Shown: piece by piece, positions 38,214-48,983 of the stretch | Layout of the letters: each line of letters starts with the position of its first letter | Numbering within the stretch: the first letter of the stretch is position 1 | Source: Lutraria lutraria | Taxonomy: Eukaryota > Mollusca > Bivalvia > Venerida > Mactridae | Direction: 5' to 3' | NCBI GenBank assembly: GCA_964023205.1 | Contig: OZ026844.1 | Span: 36,069,326 to 36,133,325, forward strand | DNA: 64,000 nucleotides | Translations under genes and position numbers: made by a program | The notes under the pieces: model-generated | Told to the model about the DNA's origin: nothing | The model's database searches: none | Seen by the model: the letters and a program-made list of their open reading frames with translations, nothing else

Positions 38214-38224
38214 GTAAATGTTAA

Positions 38225-38335
38225 TTTTGTAATTATACAATACAGTGATAGATTTTATTTATGTATTTATATATATATGTTGTATATATAATGACTATGT
38301 ACATTGTATGCATCAATAAAGTTCTGTTCTGTTCA
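38225..38335 (+). mobile_element. 3' end of a non-LTR retrotransposon (relic)
   Basis: AT-rich sequence leads to ATCAATAAA and then (GTTCT)n: AAAGTTCTGTTCTGTTC. This is the same design as at 905-972 and 48480-48624 but with a different tail unit. It sits directly next to the TTAA element. No reverse transcriptase sequence is attached. Confidence 0.35.
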
Positions 38336-39257
38336 TATTGCAGACATGCGTTATTTTCGTTAAAAATGTTTGTTTTGCATCATTGCAACTTAAATACTTA
38401 TAATGAAACGACATGTGAAATTTAACTGTAAGGTACTATGTCATGTACAGAAAAGGATGACTGTGTTTTAATGATACTGGTGTGGTATAGTAAACCAGAG
38501 TATTTATTGAGAATGCCTTGTTCAATATTGATGCGATGCAAACATCAAAAATCATTACTTCTGTATTGTTTTCTCCCATTCTGATCAGGTATAACGGACA
38601 CTGCACAAAACATGGTGATTGATATCACTGGAGATTTGTTCTGATTGATTGTAGACACAATATGGTATAAATTATTCCATACAATTATATACATGTTACG
38701 GAAACAACCATTTTGTGTGTGAACAGAGGCCGCAATGGCATTGTTATCTTTCGATGTTACATGACTTGTGAGAATCTAGTCAAGTATAGATATTGAATAC
38801 CCTCTTTAACATGAATTTGTCCGGACAGGGAAGTACGGGGTGTCAGAGTGAGAAAGCTTGTATTAATTCTAATCCGAACAAATTTGCCGGTTACGGTTTT
38901 TTTATTCAATGTATTTTTGTAAAAATGAATACTTTTTGTCTACTACTACTAATCTTGATTTCTCCATTTATATTACTCTGTATGTGACTGCTTGTCTTGT
39001 CAGAAAACAATTACATGACCGCACCTTGATGTAACCCGTCAACTGCAGATAGGAACAAATTCTGGTGGGTGACACAGGAACACAGATTAAGTCACCTGAC
39101 CCTTGTGTTTAACCAGAGATTTATATGTGTATTATATACGTCCATGGCATGACTTAAATACCGCTGGTTCTATGCGCTGAACCAACCGTTGGTTGTGACA
39201 TATGCTTCATTACAAGCCACCACTCTATGCTCTCCGGAACTAAAGTTACGTTATAAA

Positions 39258-39400
39258 CAAAGTACTGAAAGTACTCATGGAAACTGAACATAGACGGAAC
39301 GGGAACCAGTTTGAATTACAAGGCGAATGTAGAAAAAAGTAATAGTACTCTGGTTCGCATCAAAATTCATGCTATCGTTCTGTTTCCAACAATACTTACG
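39258..39400 (+). repeat. Dispersed repeat family B, copy 2
   Basis: AAAGTACTGAAAGTACTCATGGA, AACGGGAACCAGTTTGAA, GTAGTACTCTGG-like and CGCATCAAAATTCATGC blocks appear in the family order. A deletion removes the CGCACCGAGCGAGTGAC block before CTATCGTTC. Confidence 0.6.
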
Positions 39401-41019
39401 TTACAAATTATATGAAATATAGCACTAAATGTCTAAATTTAAAGATATCATTCTACATTGTACTTATTTTTTTAGGTAGGCGTAACATAATGTAATAATT
39501 ATTCTACATCATTTCTCGTACTGGCCAGATCACTATTTTTCTACGACCATTGTGAAGCAGTCGTGTATCATCGTGTAGATACACTGTTATTGTGGTACAG
39601 TTTAATTCATTTCAATTTTGTAACAAAAAAAAAACAGCTAATGACCGGTGTTTGAATATATGTTATAGATATTTGTATATAAAACGTCATCTTTTTTTAA
39701 AGTGAGAATGTCTGTATGGAATCCGTTTGCTTGCAAATCAAAATTAAAAAAATTTTGCTCAGTTTGGTTCATTGGCGATTTTGGTATTCTTTCAGTACTA
39801 ATGTGGATCGTTTGCAAGACAGGAAGTTCTGGGAAACAGAAAAGTATACATCACACTCCCCCGTCTTCGTCGTGCGTTGGAAGCCAGTGAAAAGATTCAC
39901 GTGATGAATGATAGGTAAGAACGACTAACTTGAATGCAACGTGTTTAGTGTAAATTGTCTCAAAAAAGATTCTTGCTTCGAGTTCTTGAATCCGCTACAC
40001 TTCAAACAATTAACAGTTTGTCGCTCTGTCGGTCGAGAAAACCGACTTACTAGGTTCAACAGATTGTTTTAGTTCAAGCCGACTATATTTATGATCCCTT
40101 ATAAAATCAACAATTTTATTCTGGTGATAATTTGGTATCATTAGCTCGTTGTTATTTACAGAAATAGTTTGTTGTTTAGTTCTCAGCAGGTTTCAAAGCA
40201 ACATAGTTTTGTGATAATGAAGCGCTAATGTTTACAAGGATGGACTGAAAGTTGTATACCTCCCATTTACTTCCGCTTGTAACTTTATGACGGTCCAACA
40301 CTGCCCTGAACAAATTTAATTTCTCAAAATGATATGAATATGTATGATCTAGAACTGTCTTAATAACCAGACCCTATGTATCTAATTTAGATATTTTAAA
40401 CACCCGTGTAGATCTAATTTTTCACTAAAAATTTATTATTTCTCTAAAAGGCAAAATTTGCCAAATATAACACTGTTTCGTGTCTTATTATTGCTTCCTT
40501 TTCAAATATCAGAATTATCAATTATGAACAATTAATAATTTTGGGGCTTTGAAGAAATTATTACTTTATAACTTCTATTTTCAAGAGTCTATAAATATTA
40601 TGAAGTTTTATTTACAAGTCAGATATTTTTTTACTTATCCATTTTCATTGCTAACAAGAAAAAAGACTTTATAAGAAGCGGTGAATATTTCGTAAGATGG
40701 CCATCTTCGGGAAAAGTCCAGCGTGCTTTTTCTACACTAACGGCATAATAACTAACCTCGCCAGGACAGTTGAAATCGTCTCCTGGCAACAAAGAAAATG
40801 ATTCTATGATAGATAAATTCGTGAACTTAACAATCATATAAGTTCGTGGATTCTTAAATGTCCTGATTTAATTATTGTTACTTCATGTTCATTATCAAAA
40901 GTGTGGCGACGCACTTTACAGCCGTCTAACAAATCGCTTCGTGAATACGAACGAAAGTGATTTTGTATCAAAATATCTTTGATTTGATAAAAGGAAACAA
41001 GAATAGTAAATCAAAATAT
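39401..41019. other. Gene-free stretch
   Basis: No supported gene. The minus-strand frame at 40631-40837 contains a good acceptor (TTTCTTTGTTGCCAG) and a donor-like GAG/GTTAGT bounding about 26 nt, but nothing links them to a gene. It lies over 1 kb downstream of the neuropeptide gene on the same strand. Confidence 0.35.
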
Positions 41020-41195
41020 TTTAAGTACTCATGGAAACTGAACTTACATAGACTTGTACTGTAACATGAAACTGGAACTACAACAATTGCATGGTGGATG
41101 TAAGTAAACCTAATACTTAGGTCTACATAAAAATTAATGCGCACCGAGCGAGTGACGGCTAAGCAAAGCGGAACTGTCATTCAGTTTCCTAAAAT
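41020..41195 (+). repeat. Dispersed repeat family B, copy 3
   Basis: It shares AAGTACTCATGGAAACTGAA, TAACATGAAACTGGAACTA, CATGGTGGATGTA and TTAATGCGCACCGAGCGAGT, then ACTGTCATTCAGTTTCC, with the copies at 8718 and 47452. Confidence 0.6.
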
Positions 41196-41865
41196 CATTT
41201 GATTTTACACATGACAATTCGACAACGATCAGTAGTGCTTGTATAAACAGTTGTGCATTTTCAATCCGATCCTCTCGAATCCGACCAACTCTCTGATACG
41301 AACAGAGTACAATAAAACACGGTTATAGTGAGCCGATATAGTGTTGTATCGGATAGAGTTCAATGTAATGCATGGATACACTGAAATTTTTTATATGATT
41401 CTGATTTAAATGTAACGCTGTCAGATTTGTCGTTTGAAAGGCGGTAAATATTTTACATTTACATTGTCATGGAAACGATTTAAGCAAAATGAGTGCGATG
41501 ATTTGTTGTTTTTGTTTTAAAACAATAAACCACGTCTGTATTTTTTATCGTCCACCCATGAACAGAGAGGTCCGTACAACATGTGTTTAATGTTCATTCT
41601 TACTTTTCGAATTATTTCATATTATTATCGAACAATAATAAAATAACTCAAGTATTTTTTTTGTAAAATAAATAGATTTTTTTATCTCTGACGAAAAAGC
41701 GTTCCCCACCGCACTTTTTACAATGAAAATATTACTACAAATATATGCGTTTATGTATAAACAATTTTAGACATTTTATTACAATTAACGCATTGTTGAC
41801 TATAACATAAATCAGCAGATTTTATAACAAGAGCAAAACAATATGTCACATAAAATAACGTCAAA

Positions 41866-41871
41866 TTTATT
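41866..41871 (-). terminator. Polyadenylation signal of the neuropeptide gene
   Basis: TTTATT on the plus strand is AATAAA in gene sense, about 96 bp after the stop codon at 41967-41969. It is the first well-placed canonical hexamer, giving a short 3' UTR. AATAAAT at the stop codon itself is too close to be the functional signal. Confidence 0.45.
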
Positions 41872-41966
41872 TAGTGTCTCACATAGAAATAACTTAGCTT
41901 GTGTCAAACAGGAATCGGTTATTCCATACGGGTTATTATTCACCAACAGTTTTAAATGTTATTAAT

Positions 41967-42797
41967 TTATTTCCCAACGAATTCCCGCATTCGTTTACCT
42001 ACAAAGTCACGCATTCTCTTTCCAACGAAATCTCTCATTCTCTTACCAACAAATTCACGCTGCCTTTTTTGTTCATCAAGATCATCGTCGATTTCTGGCA
42101 TAGAACGCTTTCCTATAAGTTGTCTGTGGTATTTAGGTTGTCTTAAAATTCTGTAATATCGCTCAGGTGAAATTCTTTTACCAACAAATTCTCGTAAACG
42201 CTTAACAAGATAGGACATGTCATTATAACTTCTTTTACCGATGAATTCGCGCATTCTTTTGTCGTAACCCAATTCATCGTCACTTCTTTTGCCGATAAAT
42301 TCACGCAGCCTTTTGTCATATTGTGGTTCGTCGTCATTTCGTTTACCTATGAATTCGCGCATTCTTTTATCGTAACTTTCAAAATCTTCATCATCGCTGT
42401 CATCATAGTAAGATCTCTTTCCTAGGAATTCTCTTTGTCGCTTTTCAACGTCGTCCATATCAGCATCGTCTCTCTTACCAATAAATTCACGCATGCGTTT
42501 TTCCGCTTCTAAAGAGTCATAATCGCGTTTTCCCAAAAATTGTCTAAATCTTTTATCTACAGCACTATATAGATCTTCATCCGAATCTAACAGCATGCTA
42601 TTGTCATTTTCACTGTCGTCATCATCAGCAGAACGTTTACTTACAGACGCAGGTTTAATTTCTTCAAAATCACTTGTTTCTCTACGCGTCCTGTCGCCTT
42701 GTTCACTTTGCGCTATGACTTCGTTTGTAAGTTCAGCAAAACTGGAAGTAGTCAATGCTACTAATGCAACAATGTACGAAGTAACTGTTATTTTCAT
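41967..42797 (-). CDS. Multi-copy amidated neuropeptide precursor, xR(E/D)F(V/I/L)-amide
   Basis: 276 aa from the Met at 42795-42797. I chose this over an upstream in-frame Met at 42873, because here the protein starts with a typical signal peptide (MKITVTSYIVALVALTTSS, cut probably after SFA). After an acidic leader with RR and KR cleavage sites come eleven peptides ending in G-K-R (the last in G-K): FRQFLG, MREFIG (three), QREFLG, LREFIG, LREFVG, QREFVG, MRDFVG (two) and MREFVG. Gly is the amide donor. Acidic spacers rich in Asp, Glu and Tyr separate the first seven. One divergent copy (YHRQLIGKR) lies in the seventh spacer. The product is a family of secreted amidated hexapeptides. The closest type I know is the molluscan LRNFVamide-like group, but the assignment is tentative. 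Confidence 0.92.
   Translation of the reverse strand: MKITVTSYIVALVALTTSSFAELTNEVIAQSEQGDRTRRETSDFEEIKPASVSKRSADDDDSENDNSMLLDSDEDLYSAVDKRFRQFLGKRDYDSLEAEKRMREFIGKRDDADMDDVEKRQREFLGKRSYYDDSDDEDFESYDKRMREFIGKRNDDEPQYDKRLREFIGKRSDDELGYDKRMREFIGKRSYNDMSYLVKRLREFVGKRISPERYYRILRQPKYHRQLIGKRSMPEIDDDLDEQKRQREFVGKRMRDFVGKRMRDFVGKRMREFVGK
41970..42548 (-). repeat. Peptide-encoding repeat region of the neuropeptide gene
   Basis: This covers the eleven core peptide copies plus one divergent copy. In 41970-42062 the last four (QREFVG, MRDFVG, MRDFVG, MREFVG) follow one another as 24-bp units without spacers, which points to recent tandem duplication. The upstream copies are separated by 24-45 bp acidic spacers. 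Confidence 0.9.
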
Positions 42798-42906
42798 TTT
42801 GAAACTAACTGAAAAAATCTCAACAGTTATGCGAGAATTTCTAAATACGAAGTTGTCGTGTCTTACAAGCACCAATTCGAAATACCAATATCTGTTCGCT
42901 GCAGCC

Positions 42907-42945
42907 TCTATATATTTACATGATCACGCCCCCATCGTGACGTCA
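42907..42945 (-). promoter_or_regulatory. Neuropeptide promoter: CRE plus TATA-like box
   Basis: In gene sense, TGACGTCA (42938-42945) is a full palindromic cAMP response element. It is followed by GGGGGCGTG, a GC/KLF-type box, and then AAATATATAGAGG at about 42907-42917 as a TATA-like element. The CRE lies about 30 bp upstream of the TATA box. A start near 42880 would leave roughly 80 nt of 5' UTR before the chosen ATG. Control by CREB, as in many neuropeptide genes, is inferred. Confidence 0.6.
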
Positions 42946-45015
42946 CTTGATTATAAAGAAAAGGATGATATCGTTTGATATGGTACATCTACTAGTACGC
43001 AAATATTATTGCCAGCGAGTACCTATGAGCATTATGTATTGACCATTCCCTCGCAGGAAATCAGTGACAACAGTAAACGCTTAAGGATGGTTTACTCGGT
43101 GTGACCAAATAATGACAATTTGTCGCTTAATTGAAAATTTATTAATTGGTGTCATTTTATGAAATTGTGAGCGAATTTTGGTGGCCCAATCCATGCATTT
43201 AGACTTAATTTAAGAAAATACGCGCACGGAGCGATCCACTTTTCGCTAGTAGGTATTTCCTCTTGCTGACAACGTCTTAATTCAATAATAACATACTGTC
43301 ATGTTTTCTTGGCGCTGATTGAACAAAATTGTGCGAAAATTGCTTTTTCTTCGTGATTTATGGATATCTTTAGTTTTATTTATTTTCCGTTGCCTGGTAT
43401 GAGCACCAATATTCTTTTCATGGTTATCAGCGATTCTCTGTGTGTGTCTAATTAGTTACAATATTGTGATTTCCGATTCAAAATTCGTATTTCTACTCAA
43501 AGTCTGTTTGAACTTCCGATTAGTTAAGGAAAATAAATGGACCTTAAATTGCTGCCGTCTTACGGTTGCTTACGGCTTGTTGACATTACGATGTTTTTGT
43601 CAATAAGAAAATATTTCAATTCTCTCGACCTGGCCCGTGTTGATAAAAGATCGCTTAGAATTTTTTTGCGTCTACTCGGTGAACATTAAGTAGACTCTTT
43701 ACAAGATCGATAATTATCTTACAGTTAATTATCATCACTATGATAATCAACAACAACAATTGTCATCATTATTTTATCATCATTAATTTTTAATACACAT
43801 GAAAATATTAGTATCACCATCTTCATCGTCTTTAACATTATTAAAACTATATGATAATTTATTATCAATATCATTTTTGTATTTACCATTATTATTGAGG
43901 TCGCTATTTCATACACACAAAAGAAACATAGTCAAATTCTATTTACAGGTTAAGCATTGCTCTGGTTATTTGACTATTTCTGTTGTATGCGTGATACGAA
44001 CATTTCAACACTAATTTGCTGAAAGAATGGCTAAAATGAACGCAATGTCACGATATGCATCATATGAATATAGATTAACACTCAATTAATTGCTCGTGAA
44101 TTAATTTTAAATTTGTTCGTCCATTTATGCTAATTAGTATTTAGACTCGTCTCCGATAATTGTCAGGCAATTTCGCGTGACTCGGTTAAATTACATAATT
44201 ACCGTATCATGTTGGCACCGGAAGTCGTACCCATTGTGACGTCCATATCGCATTTTTCAAAGCATAATTCTTGGAATAAAAAAATGAAAGTTATAAATAA
44301 GTTTATAAACCCTTTGTTTAGACCCATGAAGAGAATCTTAAACTCACCGGGGGTTAATGTACTGTTCAATCTGTCAAAACTTTTCATTTTCAAAAAAAGA
44401 AATTCTTACTATACTATTGTACATTGATGTATCTCGTAAGTTTATGCCTGCAAAACTAAAGTTTAGTAATTCTAACTTTTGATAACAAGATTTGACCTAC
44501 TTTTAGAGATATAATCAATTCTAGTTATACGTACGGGATTTCGTAGCATTTCACTGAATGTCTAAAAATCTAAACAGCAATGCTAACGGTTTAAAAATCA
44601 CCAAAAAATACATGTCGAGTGTCACATGAGACATAAAAATCATTTTGCGACCAGAATAAATTTAGTAATGCTTGGCCAGAAAATACGGCTTCATGAAACT
44701 CTGTAAATCAGAGATTTATTGACCAGAGTGTTGAAAAGTTAACTAGCATAATTTGAGTCCGTTATATAACCACAGACATTCTACACTAACAATACGTCAG
44801 TCGTAGACCTTCTGTATCAAATTGTTTTTGACAATGCGTGTTTATTGATTACCTTTTATTACAATAAACGAACGCAATTATGTACATTCTAAATTCAATT
44901 TGCATTGGTTAGTGACTTCAAACGATCCGTTAATCTGAGTAGACAAATAAAGAATTGACCATAGGGTGTGTTTTTCTTTTGTTTATGAAGTATGTGCATG
45001 TCCACGGGCCGGTCT
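42946..45015. other. Gene-free stretch upstream of the neuropeptide gene
   Basis: No supported exon. 43720-43800 is a low-complexity ATCATT-rich patch on which short frames in both directions rest. Confidence 0.4.
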
Positions 45016-45186
45016 GTAGAGGCATAGGGAGGCTCGGTCGTCTAGGTATAACGCGCTTGTCTAGTAATTGTATGATCGTGTGTTCGAATCTCGTCACCAC
45101 CGTCCGATATTACAGAGACGCCTTGTCCCTTTTCCAACTACCGAGACTGTACAGAATAGTTTTAAGAAAATCACAGGAGAAGGGAT
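45016..45186 (+). mobile_element. tRNA-derived SINE
   Basis: A tRNA-like head (GGCTCGGTCGTCTAGGTATAACGC...) carries an A-box-like block, and GTGTTCGAATCTC at about 45080-45092 is a good B box. An unrelated body of about 90 bp follows. Spacing between the boxes fits an internal RNA polymerase III promoter. It is not a functional tRNA, as the arms do not pair fully. Confidence 0.6.
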
Positions 45187-45246
45187 GATGTGTGTATTGG
45201 TACTTTACGATATAGATTCAGGAACTTGTTATTCAAAGTAAGAGTA

Positions 45247-45350
45247 GGGATATAGATAGATTTATTTCGACATAAAATGAACATATACATGGCAATCATA
45301 ATATCAAAACATACAAATACAGTAAATCGACAATGTAAACGGGAACCAGT
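45247..45350 (-). mobile_element. LINE-like 3' end, inverted
   Basis: In reverse complement the sequence leads to TCGAAATAAATCTATCTATATC, an AATAAA motif followed by an (ATCT)n tail, again the signature of a non-LTR element end. No coding sequence is attached. Confidence 0.35.
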
Positions 45351-45799
45351 TAAGCTGTTCGGATGGTATCGAAGTAAACTGTAGCCTTTATGTTGATTAT
45401 TTGTAATGAGCCACCATCCAGGATGACTGATTGAGTAGTGAACTCGTACAGACAATGGTAATACAATTACCTGACATGCGATACGACATGGTACGGATGA
45501 AAAGATATTTGAGAATATTAACGTAATGCGTTTTCCTTAATCATATAAAATTGTGAATACTCATCATTCTGTATGTCTAATGATTCTTGCATTTTAGTTT
45601 AGAACTACTGAATAATTGTCTTTTATTTCTTGACTTGCATTGCAATCTAACTTTTATATGTGCATTGAGAATATTCTAGAACGTAACTGTGATTTTAAAT
45701 CTGCTATATAAAGTCTTATTTGAATCATTTATTGAAATTATTTCGCTATTTGAACGTTCCGTTGTGGATCTTCGTTTAAATGTTTAACATCGATTAATA

Positions 45800-45960
45800 A
45801 ATGACTCGCAAATTCCTAAACTGGTTCCCGTTCCATGTTGCAGAGCACGAAAGGGAAATTAGCATAGAAGCAATTCCCTAGCAACGCTATACTGGTTCCC
45901 GTTCCATGATGCAGCGCACAAATAAGTCAACGGGAAACAGTTTATACCAACGCGAGTCCT
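45800..45960 (-). repeat. Dispersed repeat family B, two partial inverted pieces
   Basis: CTGGTTCCCGTTCCATGTTG at about 45822 and CTGGTTCCCGTTCCATGATG at about 45892 are the reverse complement of the family's CAACATGGAACGGGAACTAG block, about 70 bp apart. This suggests a local duplication of one fragment. Confidence 0.5.
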
Positions 45961-46178
45961 GTACATGTGTGTAGTCCTACTCTCAAATCGTATCAGCTTA
46001 GTTTAGAACAGAAATAATCTTTAAAACACTTTTCATAAAGAAGAGTCGTGAGTTGTGACATTAGGATTTCAAGGACGGTCGGTGTCGTCTGGTGAAATAA
46101 AGGAATGATCGTGATAATTGTGTTATGGTAACTGAAAGACCATCCAGATACAATTACAACGTAGCTAGAAAATTAGCT

Positions 46179-46369
46179 GAAGTACAACCTCTCCAGAGCG
46201 GCCCTCTCTTGAGCAACAACCTCCTTTCAACAACAGCATGATTTCCCCCACTGTACAATTTAACTATCACTTTATTTTCTCTAGAGCAATGTTTAACAAC
46301 CTGTCAACAACAATAACAACATAATTTTGCTACTCCCAAAAGGCGTTGCTTTGGAACGGTTACACTGTA
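46179..46369 (+). mobile_element. MITE family A, copy 4
   Basis: It starts AGTACAACCTCTCCAGAGCG and ends GGAACGGTTACACTGTA. It contains AGCAACAACCTCCTTTCAAC, an expanded CAACAACAATAACAACA patch and AGGCGTTGCTTTGG. This copy is one of the best preserved. Confidence 0.8.
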
Positions 46370-46805
46370 GGCCTACATGTCTGTTCTAGTCTTTTATATC
46401 TGATTATTGGTTAAGGAAGGTAGTTTGGCTGCGAATCCTTTGAATCACTCGTCTTTTACACTCGCGATGCATGAACTCTGGTTTTGTCAGCATTTATTGA
46501 AAAATGTGAATCTTAATAGATGATAGTTTCGGGTTCTCATATTGTCATCCGTAAGACCAACCTTAACTTAGACATAGTTTTTGTAAAAGCATGCCGCACG
46601 TTTATGTAAAGTTAACGATGCAATCTATTTCAGGAAGCAATAACTATATAAGAATTCTTATTTACGATGTTACCAAAATAATATGGTTTACTATTATTCT
46701 AAGCAGGAATTAATCACGATTCTTTGTTATATGATATTAATTGTACCTAAACATGGCAGTATGGGTTTCTACATTATATAACAAATGTACATGCATGTAT
46801 ATTTG

Positions 46806-46986
46806 TACAGTGCAACCTCCCTAAAGCAACACGTTTTAGGAGTAGCAAAATTATGATGTTGTTAAGAAGTTGTTGCTCTAGAGAGATTAATTTAATTGTT
46901 AATATAAATGGTGCAGTGCGAAAAATTATGTTGTTAAATGGAAGTTGGTGCTCAATAGGAGGCCACTCTGGAGAGGTTGTACTGTA
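46806..46986 (-). mobile_element. MITE family A, copy 5 (inverted)
   Basis: It runs TACAGTGCAACCTCCCTAAA to CTCTGGAGAGGTTGTACTGTA, with the internal blocks in reverse order and orientation relative to the other copies. The outer 16-18 bases of the two ends are clear inverted repeats. It lies only about 440 bp from copy 4. Confidence 0.85.
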
Positions 46987-47242
46987 TTACACATGAACAT
47001 TGACAGGAGTGGGAAGTTTTTCATTAATGTAAATCTACATTAAGTTCAAGCATCTTATATTTTATTATTATTTATTATTATTACATGAATATTATTTCTC
47101 TAGTATGCCTTCGGTTAAAGTATAATGACTTTCAAATAGCCTTGTCATTACACTATCAACCTTGTTTACGGTTACCTATTGATAGAGATCACCGTGAACA
47201 ACGTACCACTTCTTGTATACATTAATTTTAATGAATAGTCTT

Positions 47243-47455
47243 AGGGGCCTCCGTGGCTGAGAGGTTATGACCTCGCCACTGTGAGTTTTATTCTCTGTCA
47301 GGGATCAAATTTCATACTAGAAAGTGTGGAAGTTGTCTAGCGAACTTATGGTCAGTCGATGGTTCTACATATAGCTGGAGTCATCCTACACGATCGAAGC
47401 CATGGAAATTATCTTGACTCTTGGTACCGTGGAATGTTAAATAAAATGAAATCAA
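47243..47455 (+). mobile_element. tRNA-derived SINE with molluscan body
   Basis: A GGGCCTCCGTGGCTGAGAGG head (tRNA-Ser/Leu-like A box) is followed by a poorly conserved B-box region (GTCAGGGATCAAAT). Next comes GTGTGGAAGTTGTCTAGCGA, then CTTATGGTCAGTCGATGGTTC, a diverged form of the bivalve SINE body. The 3' end is TGTTAAATAAAATGAAATCA. It abuts family B copy 4. Confidence 0.6.
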
Positions 47456-47640
47456 AGTACTGAAAAAACTCATAGACACTGAACTTACATAGACTTGCAC
47501 TGCAACAAAGAACGGGAACTAGTTTAACAATTAAATGGCGGATGTAGAAAAACGTAGTACTTTGGCCGCATCAAAATTCATGCGCGCCTTGCGAGCGACG
47601 ATTATGAAGAGTTGAACTATCGTTCAATTTCCAAAAAGTA
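47456..47640 (+). repeat. Dispersed repeat family B, copy 4
   Basis: AAGTACTGAAAAAACTCATAG, ACTTACATAGACTTGCACTG, AACGGGAACTAGTTTAACAA, GTAGTACTTTGGCCGCATC and TTCATGCGCGCCTTGCGAGC follow the family order closely, then CTATCGTTCAATTTCC. Confidence 0.65.
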
Positions 47641-48307
47641 CAATATTCAACTGAGAAAGTTCATATACTGTGATCGTCATTGTTCGCAGGTATAATTGTA
47701 TTCATTGTGTTTTAGATAAGATTCGATGTTGAATGGTTGCCGTATTTTAATCGATCCAAACCATGATCGACAACAAGAATTTCCCATTAACCGTTTATCT
47801 GTTGAATCTTATGCTTTTAAAGTAGTGTAGTGTAGTACATACACTTTTCAACAGTAACAAGATGGAGGCGTTCTATTAATCAAGATATTTCTTTAACTTT
47901 GATCAAGGTAATAACTAGATATGATTTTACAAATCCGAATGAATTAGTTTCATTTCCAACGTTAGAATCGAATAAAGATATCATTTATATATTTAGCTTT
48001 AGAATCCTAACTTAATAAAGTTAATTATCGTTTAAAAGATGCCTAATAAACGCTTATTTTGCCTAACTGAACAGCGTATACTATAACATGAGGTCCAGCT
48101 AAGGCTTTTGTAACTATTATAAAGCTTATCAATTTGAGACAAAAATGCGCAAAAGTGTATTGACTACATGATATACATGAACTATAACACGTAATAGCAA
48201 ACTTTTCAGCATATTATAAATTGGGATATCATAAATTAAAAGCTCCAACGTGTGATCGAAGTGCTATTTTCTTCACTTATGGTGAAAAATCCCTAATTCA
48301 TCACCTA

Positions 48308-48430
48308 ATAGGAGCTAGGCTGTGCAACTGACTTACGGAAGGTGTTGGTTATCTACAGGTATAGTGTCTGGTGTCTGCCTCAATCGTTACAGCTGAAAAA
48401 CGCCAAATAGTCTTGTCTGTTATATATATA
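48308..48430 (+). mobile_element. Small SINE body fragment
   Basis: GCAACTGACTTACGGAAGGT, GTTGGTTATCTACAGG and GAAAAACGCCAAATAG match the central and 3' blocks of the bivalve SINE body (CTTACGGAAGGTCGGTGGTTC ... GTCGCCATAT). It is heavily decayed. Confidence 0.45.
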
Positions 48431-48479
48431 TAGTGCGAGGTTAAATTCCAGAAAAAGTATAACAGGATAATTTTTAATC

Positions 48480-48624
48480 GCTCTGTTGTAAATTGTATAT
48501 ATACTTGTATAACTTATAAATGTTTTGCTATTGTTATTTGTATATATAATTCAATGGATCATGTAACCAGAAACATGTATATATGTTTGCGTTACAAATA
48601 AAGAATCTTGAATCTTGAATCTTT
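48480..48624 (+). mobile_element. 3' end of a non-LTR retrotransposon
   Basis: AT-rich sequence ends ACAAATAAAGAATCTTGAATC followed by two more TTGAATC units: an AATAAA signal and a heptamer tail. It is the clearest of the LINE-type 3' ends in the window. No reverse transcriptase is attached. Confidence 0.45.
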
Positions 48625-48983
48625 TAAAGATATGGTACCTAATAACATGTCTCTATTATTTCAGAATTGCCCTATCGATTGGGTTCCAATCTATGTTGGT
48701 CTGTCAACTAATATTAATATTAAACAAAAATTGATATTTCAATGCAGCATCTTTGTCCCCCGTATTAAATTAACAAAGCAAACTTGAAAATGAGCAGTAA
48801 GTTGTCGAATCTGAGACTCTGTATAATTATGTATTGTTATACATGGGTTTAAGGCTTGAAGTTTATATCATCTAAAACGTAGATATTAAGACCACCTTCT
48901 GTATTTAAACAGGTCTCTCTATAGAGGGTTATCACAATATATCACGGTATAATTGAGGAAGATATTCACAAGTCGGAACAAAA

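Noticed and set aside
40631..40837. Extra exon of the neuropeptide gene
   Set aside because: The precursor ends in its own stop with a nearby polyadenylation signal, and the short acceptor/donor pair has no link to any frame.
42873..42875. Upstream in-frame Met as start of the neuropeptide precursor
   Set aside because: It would put 26 polar residues before the signal peptide and lies next to the likely transcription start.
42595..42978. 127-codon plus-strand frame
   Set aside because: It is antisense to the 5' part and promoter of the neuropeptide gene, which has far stronger evidence.
45016..45100. Functional tRNA gene
   Set aside because: Good A and B boxes, but acceptor and anticodon stems do not pair, and a SINE-like body follows.
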